Assembly: GCA_030448245.1 (NCBI GenBank)
Contig: JAUJNH010000005.1
Span: 61,491 to 111,092, forward strand
Length of the DNA stretch: 49,602 bases
Source: Acidimicrobiales bacterium
Lineage (GTDB): Bacteria; Actinomycetota; Acidimicrobiia; Acidimicrobiales; JAUJNH01
Direction of reading: 5' to 3'
Below are positions 42,687 through 49,602 of the stretch, in pieces. The notes beneath the pieces are model-generated. The model searched no databases and had not been told where the DNA came from. It saw only the letters and a list, made by a program, of their open reading frames with translations. The stretch's first letter is position 1; every line of letters begins with the position of its first letter. The position numbers were made by a program, and so were the translations under genes.

Positions 42687-43786
42687 CCGGCGTGCTCGAG
42701 GAGCAGGGCTGCGACCCGCTCGGCGGCGTCGGGGTGCCCGGTGGTGCGAGCCGCCGACGCCATCGCCTCCCGCCGGTCGGCGTCGACGAGCAGAGGCTCG
42801 AGGACCTCGGCCAGACGGGCACCGGTGCAGTCGGCGTCGGCCAGCACCACGGCGGCGCCGGCGCTGGCCATGGCCCGGGCGTTCGCGGTCTGGTGGTCGC
42901 CGGGGGCGCCCGGCAGGGGCACCAGCACGGCGGGGACCCCGGCCACGCCCAGCTCGGCGCACGTCGATCCGCCCGCTCGTCCCACCCACAGGTCGGCCGC
43001 GGTGAGCACCAGGTCCATGCGGTCCTCGTACTCGACGGCCCGGTAGTGCAGCCGGCCGGGAGCCGGGCTGGTGAAGGACGACCAGTCGCGGCGTCCGACG
43101 GCGTGGTGGATGGCGACGTCGGTGCGCTCGGACCACGCCTCGGCCAGGTCACGCACCGCGCCGTTCAGCCGGCGGGCACCGAGGCTCCCACCGCTGACGC
43201 CGATCACCACCCGCTCCAGGGGGAGGCCGAGGGCGGCCTTCGCGGCCGCCCGGCCCGCGGGGCTCCGGTCGACGGCCAGGACCTCGGCCCGGACCGGGTT
43301 GCCCGTGAGCACGGCCCGAGGCAGCGGGGTCCCAAGGAAGGACACGGCCGCGGCACGGGCGAAGCGGGCGGCCAGCCGGTTGGCCGCCCCCGGGACCGCG
43401 TTGGCCTCGGCCACCACCAGCCGCCGGCGGAACAGCGCCGCGGCCAGCGCGACGGGGACGCCGGCGTAGCCGCCGACGCTGAGGACGGCGCGAGGTCGGG
43501 TGCGCAGCACCAGCCCCAGCGCCTGGACCAGGGCGACGGCGAGGCCGCCGACGGCACCCACGTTGGCGGGCGTCAGCCGCCGCTGGATGCCCCGGCCCGG
43601 GAGCAGCGTGATGGCGAAGCCGGCCTCGGGGACCAGCCGGCCCTCGCTGCCCCGCCGGGCCCCGACGAACAGGATCGAGTCGGGGTCGACCCCGGCGGCC
43701 ACCAGCGCCCGGCCGACGGCGATGGCCGGCACGGTGTGCCCGGCCGTGCCGCCCCCGGCGAGGAGGAAGCGGTGCTTGGCCGTCAT
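42683..43786 (-). CDS. murG: UDP-GlcNAc:lipid I N-acetylglucosaminyltransferase
   Basis: MurG makes lipid II from lipid I at the inner face of the membrane. The 367-residue GT-B enzyme has the N-terminal glycine-rich loop LLAGGGTAGHTVPAIAV, GGYAGVPVALAAAL, EANAVPGAANRLAARFA (usual EQNxxPGxxN), the domain linker TGNPVRAEV, VSGGSLGARRLN and the C-terminal donor site GRAGGSTCAELGVAGVPAVL with LPGAPGDHQTANA. Its stop overlaps murC; there is a 31-bp gap to the ftsW stop. Confidence 0.95.
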   Translation of the reverse strand: MTAKHRFLLAGGGTAGHTVPAIAVGRALVAAGVDPDSILFVGARRGSEGRLVPEAGFAITLLPGRGIQRRLTPANVGAVGGLAVALVQALGLVLRTRPRAVLSVGGYAGVPVALAAALFRRRLVVAEANAVPGAANRLAARFARAAAVSFLGTPLPRAVLTGNPVRAEVLAVDRSPAGRAAAKAALGLPLERVVIGVSGGSLGARRLNGAVRDLAEAWSERTDVAIHHAVGRRDWSSFTSPAPGRLHYRAVEYEDRMDLVLTAADLWVGRAGGSTCAELGVAGVPAVLVPLPGAPGDHQTANARAMASAGAAVVLADADCTGARLAEVLEPLLVDADRREAMASAARTTGHPDAAERVAALLLEHAG

Positions 43787-43817
43787 CGCCGGCTCGGGCC
43801 GGCGGACCGGCGCGCCG

Positions 43818-44990
43818 TCACGGCCGTGCGCCGACGGCGGTGGGGGCGACGGGCGACTCGGCGGCGTCCTCGCGCTCGCCGCTGCGGGCGATGTTGACGA
43901 GGACGCCCGCCGCCACCATCGAGATCACCAGCGCCGACCCGCCGAACGACACGAAGGGCATTGGGACCCCGGTGACCGGGGCCAGCCCGACGACCGTGCA
44001 GATGTTGACCAGGCCCTGGCCGACCAGCCACGTGGTGATGCCGGCCGCCAGCAGGGTGCCGAAGCGGTCGGGGGCCCGGAGGGCGGCCCGCACGCCGAGC
44101 CAGGCCAGGGCGACGAACAGCCCGACGACGAACAGCGTGCCGGCCAGTCCGCCCTCCTCGCCGATCACCGCGAAGATGAAGTCGGTGTGGGCGTTGGGGA
44201 GGAAGCCCCACTTCACCCTGCTCTGGCCGAAGCCGACGCCGCGCACCCCTCCGGAGCCGAGGCCCATCAGCGACTGGGCCAGCTGGTAGCCGTCGCCGTC
44301 GTACTGGTCGAACGGGTGGCGGAACGACAGCATCCGGGCCCTGCGGTACGGCTCGAGCCAACCGGCCAGGCCCCCCAGCGCGGCCAGGGCGGCCGCGCTC
44401 GTGAGCAGATGGCGGGTGGGCACGCCGCTGACGAACGTGCAGCCGGCAGCCACGAGGACGATGCACACCGACGTGCCCATGTCCGGCTGCTTCATGACCA
44501 GGGCGACCAGGAGGAGCGTGGCCAGGCCGACCGCCAGGAGGCCCGCCCGCCAGTCGCCCAGGCGCGCCTCGCGGCGGGCCAGGAGGTCGGCGCAGAACAG
44601 CGCGAGCGCCAGCTTGCCCAGCTCCGAGGGCTGGAGGTTGAGCGGGCCGACCGAGATCCAGCGGGTCGAGCCCGAGACCGTGGTGCCGATACCCGGCACC
44701 AGGACCAGCAGGAGAAGGAACACGGTCACGCCCATGGCCAGCAGGGCGAGGGGCCGGAGCCGGCGGTGGTCGACGCGGCTGGCGGCGAGCAGGGCGACGA
44801 CCCCGAGCGTCGCCCACAGCGACTGCTTCGCCACGAAGTACCAGGCCGACCCGTGGCCCCGGATGGAGAGGACCGACGACGCCGACAGGATCATCACGAG
44901 ACCGACCACGTTGAGGGCGGCGACGACGAGGAAGATGCCGGTGGCGGTGGAGGAGCTCGAGGCTCGGGCCGCGGCCCGAATCGCCGCCAT
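43818..44990 (-). CDS. ftsW: Peptidoglycan glycosyltransferase FtsW (SEDS family)
   Basis: FtsW polymerises lipid II during septation together with FtsI. The 390-residue protein has about ten transmembrane helices and the SEDS blocks STRWISVGPLNLQPSELGKL, MKQPDMGT, RHPFDQYDGDGYQLAQSLMG, GGVRGVGFGQSRVKWGFLPN, AHTDFIFAVIGEEGG and GLAPVTGVPMPFVSFGGSAL, with the catalytic Asp in the family position of the large loop. ATG 44990 overlaps the mraY stop (ATGA). The overlap leaves no room for murD, which usually lies between mraY and ftsW. Confidence 0.94.
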   Translation of the reverse strand: MAAIRAAARASSSSTATGIFLVVAALNVVGLVMILSASSVLSIRGHGSAWYFVAKQSLWATLGVVALLAASRVDHRRLRPLALLAMGVTVFLLLLVLVPGIGTTVSGSTRWISVGPLNLQPSELGKLALALFCADLLARREARLGDWRAGLLAVGLATLLLVALVMKQPDMGTSVCIVLVAAGCTFVSGVPTRHLLTSAAALAALGGLAGWLEPYRRARMLSFRHPFDQYDGDGYQLAQSLMGLGSGGVRGVGFGQSRVKWGFLPNAHTDFIFAVIGEEGGLAGTLFVVGLFVALAWLGVRAALRAPDRFGTLLAAGITTWLVGQGLVNICTVVGLAPVTGVPMPFVSFGGSALVISMVAAGVLVNIARSGEREDAAESPVAPTAVGARP

Positions 44991-46087
44991 CAGCCCTCGG
45001 CCTCCGCGGGCACCGGCGGGGGCGCGGCGCACGATCGGGAGCCCGGCGTGCCGGGACAGCGGAGGAGGTAGTCGTAGTAGAAGACGCCGAGGGTGGCTGC
45101 GGTCAGAGCGCCGGCGATCAGCCAGAAGCGGATGATGACCGTGGTCTCCGGCCACCCCTTCTGCTCGAAGTGGTGGTGGATCGGCGCCATCCGGAAGACC
45201 CGGCGCCGGAACACCCGGAAGGCGAAGACCTGGATGATGACCGACAGCGTCTCGGCCACGAACAGGCCGCCGACCAGCGGGAGCAGCAGGGGCGTCCGAG
45301 TGAACAGGGCGAGGCCGGCGAGGCCGGCGCCGATGGCCAGGCTGCCCGTGTCGCCCATGAAGATCCGGGCCGGCGCTGCGTTCCACCACAGGAAGCCGAC
45401 GCAGCCCCCGAGCATGGCCACCGACAGGATGGCGAGGTCGAGAGCCTGGGGCACCTCGTACACGGGAACGTGGCGGAACTGCCAAAAGGCGATCAGCGCG
45501 AAGGCCGAGAAGGCGAAGGCGGCCGAGCCGGCGGCGAGGCCGTCGAGCCCGTCGGTGAGGTTCACGGCGTTGGACGCCCCGATGACGAGCAGGATGACGA
45601 ACAGCACCCAGCCCACGACGCCCGGGTCGACGTGGAAGCCGTCGGCCCGCACGATCGAGATGGTGGTCGGCGACTTGGCTGCGGCGTACGCCAGCCACGC
45701 GAACACCAGGGCGAGCACCAGCTGGCTCCCGCTCTTGGCCCGCTTGTTGAGCCCCAGGCTGCGCTCGCGGCTGACCTTCAGGAAGTCGTCGAGGCCCCCG
45801 ATGACCGCGCCGCCGATGATGAGGAGCACGATCAGGAGGCCGGCCCGGGTGAAGATCACCCGCTCCTGCTCCTTGCGCAGGTGGGCCACGGCGTAACCGG
45901 CGACGCCGCCGGCCACGATCATCACCCCGCCCATCGTGGGGGTGCCGGCCTTGGTGAAGTGGCCCTCGGGGCCGTCCTCTCGGATCTGCTGGCCGATCCC
46001 GTGGCGGCGGAAGTAGCGGATGACGAGCGGGGTGCCGAACACCGAGACGAGGGTGCTGACCGCGACGGCGATCAGGAGGCTGATCAC
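44990..46087 (-). CDS. mraY: Phospho-N-acetylmuramoyl-pentapeptide transferase
   Basis: MraY transfers phospho-MurNAc-pentapeptide to undecaprenyl phosphate, giving lipid I. The 365-residue membrane enzyme has about ten helices and the conserved blocks GPEGHFTKAGTPTMGGVMIV, IGGLDDFLKVSRERSLGLNK (catalytic Asp pair), SNAVNLTDGLDGLAAG, IFMGDTGSLAIGAGL and MAPIHHHFEQKGWPETTVI. A short Pro/Ala tail is added at the C-terminus. GTG 46087 overlaps the murE stop (GTGA). murF, normally directly upstream, is missing at this junction. Confidence 0.95.
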   Translation of the reverse strand: MISLLIAVAVSTLVSVFGTPLVIRYFRRHGIGQQIREDGPEGHFTKAGTPTMGGVMIVAGGVAGYAVAHLRKEQERVIFTRAGLLIVLLIIGGAVIGGLDDFLKVSRERSLGLNKRAKSGSQLVLALVFAWLAYAAAKSPTTISIVRADGFHVDPGVVGWVLFVILLVIGASNAVNLTDGLDGLAAGSAAFAFSAFALIAFWQFRHVPVYEVPQALDLAILSVAMLGGCVGFLWWNAAPARIFMGDTGSLAIGAGLAGLALFTRTPLLLPLVGGLFVAETLSVIIQVFAFRVFRRRVFRMAPIHHHFEQKGWPETTVIIRFWLIAGALTAATLGVFYYDYLLRCPGTPGSRSCAAPPPVPAEAEG

Positions 46088-47478
46088 GAGGACCGGCCAC
46101 CCGGGAGGCGCAGGATGGCTCGCCGCACCTCGTCTCGGTCGTCGAACGGCTCGCGGCGCCCCGCCACCTCCTGCTCCACCTCGTGGCCCTTGCCGGCCAC
46201 CAGCAGGACGTCGCCCGGCCGGGCCTGGCGGACGGCCAGCTCGATGGCCCGCCGCCGGTCGGGCTCGACGTGCACCTCGGCCCGCCCCCGCCCGTCGATC
46301 CCGCCGAGCACGTCGCCGATGATGGCCATCGGGTCCTCGCTCCTCGGGTTGTCGCTGGTCAGGATGGCGACGTCGGCCAGCCCGGAGGCCAGCCGGCCCA
46401 TCTCCGGGCGCTTGGACCGGTCCCGCTCGCCGCCGCACCCGAACACGACGATCACCCGCTCGCCCATCCGCCGGGCCGCTTGGAGCACGGCCTCGAGCGC
46501 ACCGGGCTTGTGGGCGTAGTCGACGTAGGCCGCGAAGGGCTGCCCCGCATCGACCGGCTCCATCCGCCCCGGCACCACGGGCACCCCGGCCAGGGCCTCG
46601 ACGGCGGACTTTGGGCTGACCCCCAGGACGCGGCCCACGGCCACCGCGCACAGGGCGTTGCGGCGGTTGTGGTCGCCGGGCAGTGGGAGGGGCCACTCGT
46701 CGGGCCAGTCGGCCAGGGTCACCCGGGTCACCCGGACGCGGCCGGCCGCCTCGACGTCCATGGCCAGCCGGGCCCCCCACGGGTCGTCGACCGTGATGAC
46801 CGCGTGACCGACCTGGTGGTCGGTGAACAGCCTCGACTTGGCCGCGAAGTACTCCTCCATCGAGCCGTGCTCGTCGAGGTGGTCCTGGGACAGCCCGGTG
46901 AAGACGGCGACGGCGAAGGCGGTGGCGTCGACCCGGTGGCGCACCAGGGCGTGGCTGGACACCTCGAGGGCGACCGCGGCGTCGCCCCGGGCGACCGCGG
47001 TGGCCAGCGCCCACTGCAGGAGCGGAGCCTCGGGCGTGGTGGGCGTCGAGAACCCGCCGGTCAGCGTGCCCAGCGTCGAGCAGCGCCGGCCCGCGGCCGA
47101 GAGCACGTGCGCCACGAGGTGGGCCGTGGTCGTCTTCCCGTTGGTCCCGGTGATGCCGACCACGGCCAGCGAGCGGCTGGGGTGGCCGTAGAAGGCGGCG
47201 GCCACCGGGGCCATGGCCGCCCGGGGATCGTCGACGAGCACCCGGCTGACCGGGAGCTCGACGTCGTGCCGGAGCAGCAGCGACCTGGCGCCCGCGGCCA
47301 CCGCGTCACCCGCGAAGCAGTGGCCGTCCTGCTGGCCGCCCGGGAGGCAGCAGTGCAGGGCCCCGGGGCGCACGGCCCGGGAGTCGAAGGTGATGGCGGT
47401 CACCTCGACCGCCGGATCGCCGATGATGTCGAGCACCCGGACACCGTCGAGGAGCTGGTCGAGCCGCACCGGGCTCAC
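46084..47478 (-). CDS. murE: UDP-MurNAc-L-Ala-D-Glu:meso-diaminopimelate ligase
   Basis: MurE adds the third peptide residue. The 464-residue protein has the N-terminal domain (VTAITFDSRAVRPGALHCCLPG), the P-loop VVGITGTNGKTTTAHLVAHVL, ALEVSSHALVRHRVDAT, FTGLSQDHLDEHGSMEEYF and a C-terminal domain with YVDYAHKPGALEAVL and VFGCGGERDRSKRPEMG. The substrate signature DNPR in LTSDNPRSEDPMAII predicts meso-diaminopimelate rather than lysine, so the wall is DAP-type. GTG 47478 overlaps the ftsI stop (GTGA). The next gene is mraY instead of murF. Confidence 0.96.
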   Translation of the reverse strand: MSPVRLDQLLDGVRVLDIIGDPAVEVTAITFDSRAVRPGALHCCLPGGQQDGHCFAGDAVAAGARSLLLRHDVELPVSRVLVDDPRAAMAPVAAAFYGHPSRSLAVVGITGTNGKTTTAHLVAHVLSAAGRRCSTLGTLTGGFSTPTTPEAPLLQWALATAVARGDAAVALEVSSHALVRHRVDATAFAVAVFTGLSQDHLDEHGSMEEYFAAKSRLFTDHQVGHAVITVDDPWGARLAMDVEAAGRVRVTRVTLADWPDEWPLPLPGDHNRRNALCAVAVGRVLGVSPKSAVEALAGVPVVPGRMEPVDAGQPFAAYVDYAHKPGALEAVLQAARRMGERVIVVFGCGGERDRSKRPEMGRLASGLADVAILTSDNPRSEDPMAIIGDVLGGIDGRGRAEVHVEPDRRRAIELAVRQARPGDVLLVAGKGHEVEQEVAGRREPFDDRDEVRRAILRLPGGRSS

Positions 47479-49602
47479 CTCCGGGTCGAATCGGTCACGG
47501 GACGGCGGGCCACCGTACCCGCGCTGCTGGTGCGGCCCGACGTGGCGGCGCCGCGTCGGTCGGTGGTCGTCGAGGTGCTGGTTGGGGTGGAGGAGCCCGG
47601 CGCCGCCGCAGCCGAGGTGCTGGTCGGCGCCGACGGGCGCTGCGGGGTGAGCGTGCTGGGCGCCCTGGCGTCGCCCAGGTCGCCGACCCCCTTCGCCGAC
47701 TCGGCGTCGGCCGCCCGGGCCGTCGTCGGCCGCTGGGCCCCGACCTGGGGCGGGATGCGGAGCTCGCGCAGCGCATAGCGGGACAGGTCGGCGAACACCG
47801 GGGCGGCGACCAGGCCCCCGAAGATCGGCGTCGGCTGGTCGAGGATGACCATCGCCGTGAGCTGCGGCTTCTCGGCGGGGACGAAGCCGGCGAAGGACGA
47901 GACGTACGCACCCTCCTCGTAGCCCCGCTCGCCGACCAGGGGCTTGCGGGCCGTGCCCGTCTTGCCGGCCACCGTGTAGCCGTCGACGCCGGCCAGGATG
48001 CCGGTCCCCACCCGCACCACCTCGGTCAGCATCTTCGTCATCTCGGCCGCCGTCTGGGGGCTGATGACCTGGCGGGGCTCCGGCCCAGCCGACGGTCGCT
48101 GCGTCCCGTCCGGCCCGACCGTGGCCTTGACCAGGCGGGGGGCCACGTAGGCGCCGCCGTTCGCAACCGCGTTGTAGGCGGCGAGCATCTGCACGGCGGT
48201 GACGGCGATGCCCTGGCCGATGGGGAACGACCCCATCGAGGTCGAGTTGTACCTGCCGGGGTCGAGCAGGATCCCCGGGCTCTCCCCCGGGTCCCCGAGG
48301 CCGGTCCTGGTCCCGAAGCCGAAGGAGCGGAGGTAGGAGTCGAAGCGCTCCTTCCCGAGCTCCTGGCCGATCATGATCGTGCCGACGTTCGACGAGTTGG
48401 CGACGATGTCGGTCACGCTCCACGCCTTTGTCGGGTGCGGGTCGTGCTCGGTGTAGGTGTGGTCGCCCACCTGGATCACGTTCGGCACCGACAGGGTCTC
48501 GTCGGCCCGCACCTTGCCGTCCTCGATGGCCCCGGCGACGGTGATCAGCTTGGCCACCGACCCGGGCTCGTACACGTTGGTGACGGCCTCGTTCTTGTCG
48601 GCGGGCAGGACCTGCGGGACCTCGCCCCTGCGGGCGGTGGCGGGCAGCACCTCGGTCACCAGGTTGGCGACCGCCAGCAGGTCGCCCGAGGCCGTGTCCA
48701 TCACGAGGGCGATGCCGCCCTTGGCCGAGGTGGCCGTGATCTGGGCGGCCAGGCGCCGCTCGGTCTCGTGCTGGAGCGACCGGTCGATGGTGAGCACCAG
48801 GTCGTCGCCCCGGGCCGACGGGTCGAGCTCGATGCGGCCGCCGGGGATCTCGCGCCCCTGCTGGTCCCGCTCGGTCACCAGCTTGCCGGGCGAGCCGCCC
48901 AGCACGTCCCGGAACTGGTACTCGAGCCCGCTCAGCCCTTCGCCCTCGTGGCTCACCTTGCCCAGGACGGGCAGAGCGAGCGAGTCGGCCGGCAGGAACC
49001 GCTTCGGCTCGAGGAAGCTGAACACGCCGGGAAGCTCGGCCGACCGCTCGGCCACCCGCCTGGCCGTCTGCTCGTCCACCTTGCGGGCCAGGTAGGCGAA
49101 CTTGGAGCCCTTGCGGGACAGCCGCTCCTCGAGCAGGTCCTGGTCGACGTCGAGGAGGGGGGCCAGCACCTGCGCCTGCCGGGCGGGGTCGGTCACCAGG
49201 CGAGGATCGACGGCGATGGTGGGGACCTGCACCGAGATGGCCAGGTCGCGCCCCGTCCGGTCGAAGATGGACCCCCGCTGGGCCGGCAGGAGGTCGGTGC
49301 GAACCAGCTGCCGGCGGGCCCGCTCGGCCAGCTCGGGAGCCTGCTGGACCTGCAGGACGACGAGACGGCCCACGATCCCGACGGCGGCCAGCACGCACAG
49401 GAGCAGCAGGAGGTGCAGGCGGGCCGGCGCCACCCGCGAGGTGTCGACGGCCGGGATCGCCGCGGCCCGCTCGATCGTCCGGCGCCGGCGCTCGGCCGGC
49501 GAGGGCAGCAGGGTGGGGCGAGGCGAGGGGCGCCGGCGCTCGGCCGGCGAGGGCAGCAGGGTGGGGCGAGGCGAGGGGCGCCGGCGCTCGGCCGGCGAGG
49601 GC
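47475..49602 (-). CDS. ftsI: Class B penicillin-binding protein FtsI (PBP3), 5' end open at the window edge
   Basis: FtsI is the septal transpeptidase. After the membrane helix (LHLLLLLCVLAAVGIVGRLV) come the pedestal domain (LLPAQRGSIFDRTGRDLAIS) and the transpeptidase domain with SxxK in YEPGSVAKLITVAG, SSN in IVANSSNVGTIMIG and KTG in YTVAGKTGTARKP. A Ser/Thr/Pro-rich tail ends the protein. A GTG at 49433 would give 652 residues, but the same frame stays open to the right edge as an Arg/Pro-rich cytoplasmic segment containing the in-frame tandem repeat, so translation may start outside the window. Both starts should be considered. Confidence 0.92.
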   Translation of the reverse strand, partial: PSPAERRRPSPRPTLLPSPAERRRPSPRPTLLPSPAERRRRTIERAAAIPAVDTSRVAPARLHLLLLLCVLAAVGIVGRLVVLQVQQAPELAERARRQLVRTDLLPAQRGSIFDRTGRDLAISVQVPTIAVDPRLVTDPARQAQVLAPLLDVDQDLLEERLSRKGSKFAYLARKVDEQTARRVAERSAELPGVFSFLEPKRFLPADSLALPVLGKVSHEGEGLSGLEYQFRDVLGGSPGKLVTERDQQGREIPGGRIELDPSARGDDLVLTIDRSLQHETERRLAAQITATSAKGGIALVMDTASGDLLAVANLVTEVLPATARRGEVPQVLPADKNEAVTNVYEPGSVAKLITVAGAIEDGKVRADETLSVPNVIQVGDHTYTEHDPHPTKAWSVTDIVANSSNVGTIMIGQELGKERFDSYLRSFGFGTRTGLGDPGESPGILLDPGRYNSTSMGSFPIGQGIAVTAVQMLAAYNAVANGGAYVAPRLVKATVGPDGTQRPSAGPEPRQVISPQTAAEMTKMLTEVVRVGTGILAGVDGYTVAGKTGTARKPLVGERGYEEGAYVSSFAGFVPAEKPQLTAMVILDQPTPIFGGLVAAPVFADLSRYALRELRIPPQVGAQRPTTARAADAESAKGVGDLGDARAPSTLTPQRPSAPTSTSAAAAPGSSTPTSTSTTTDRRGAATSGRTSSAGTVARRPVTDSTRR
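49483..49602. repeat. 48-bp perfect tandem repeat, 2.5 copies, cut by the window edge
   Basis: Units run 49483-49530 and 49531-49578, with the first 24 bases of a third unit at 49579-49602. The copies are identical. The period is 16 codons and, in the ftsI frame on the minus strand, each unit encodes RPSPRPTLLPSPAERR (in cyclic form) without a stop. The array directly precedes the segment that leads into the FtsI membrane helix. It may be real coding repeat or a loop at a contig end. Confidence 0.85.

Noticed and set aside
44990..47014. Very long open frame across mraY and antisense-like or out-of-frame parts of murE
   Set aside because: Only the last 365 codons match a family (MraY); the rest is Arg/Gly/Pro-rich sequence mirroring murE in another frame, a by-product of high GC. 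The same applies to other long frames opposite menD, dnaE, ileS and murC.
1..49602. CRISPR arrays, prophage, insertion sequences or toxin-antitoxin pairs
   Set aside because: No regularly spaced repeats, no integrase, transposase or phage structural genes and no typical toxin-antitoxin pair were seen. The only tandem array is the 48-bp repeat at the right edge, which has no spacers.

Overview
The window is a GC-rich (roughly 70% or more by eye) chromosomal segment from an actinobacterium, most likely a member of the Acidimicrobiia. The evidence is a classical menaquinone pathway, a bacterial proteasome activator (Bpa), a DivIVA/Wag31-SepF-YggT division tail without ftsA, an IleRS of about 1050 residues of the eukaryote-like type, a DUF222/HNH '13E12' gene, many GTG starts and several genes whose -10 box lies so close to the start codon that a leaderless transcript is likely. 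The taxonomic call is inference.

Region 1 (about 1-9423) is a menaquinone locus. After a truncated secreted-protein gene at the left edge come a MerR-type regulator overlapping menG, then menF, then on the other strand an SCO6745/SalK-like gene and menD, then menH (+), menA and menB (-) and menE (+). All committed steps are present except menC and a dedicated DHNA-CoA thioesterase. A perfect 12-bp palindrome lies in the divergent menB/menE promoter.

Region 2 (about 9424-12932) looks accessory: a frameshifted DUF4265 gene, a DUF222-HNH endonuclease with a good promoter, and a carbon-nitrogen hydrolase. Region 3 (12933-21815) holds general metabolism: an aldose epimerase, stand-alone receiver and SDR cluster, a YyaL/DUF255 protein, an unknown 200-residue protein, mobA and fdhD (molybdenum-cofactor/formate dehydrogenase maturation), a YegP-like protein with a histone-H1-like tail, a patatin-like lipase and an unknown protein.

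Region 4 (21816-28848) starts with the replicative polymerase gene dnaE1, preceded by a DnaA-box-like sequence. Next is a 91-residue orphan histidine-kinase phosphoacceptor domain enclosed by long inverted repeats. Then come bpa and an Rrf2 regulator with overlapping divergent promoters, a LysM/M23 peptidase, an OsmC-family protein and a tiny membrane protein.

Region 5 (28835-49602) contains rluD, lspA and a TraR/DksA-type gene, ileS on the opposite strand, and then the division and cell wall (dcw) cluster on the minus strand: ftsI-murE-mraY-ftsW-murG-murC-murB-ftsQ-ftsZ-yggS-sepF-yggT-divIVA, followed by a membrane protein with a duplicated domain and a basic tail. Most junctions from ftsI to ftsQ are stop/start overlaps of four bases. 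murF and murD, expected at murE/mraY and mraY/ftsW, are missing. The window ends inside a 48-bp in-frame tandem repeat upstream of the ftsI transmembrane segment.

The most unusual items are the dcw cluster without murF and murD, the inverted-repeat-bounded orphan HisKA gene, the 16-residue tandem repeat at the FtsI N-terminus, the two proteins with H1-like tails and the palindromic operator between menB and menE. No rRNA, tRNA, CRISPR array or recognisable transposase was found.
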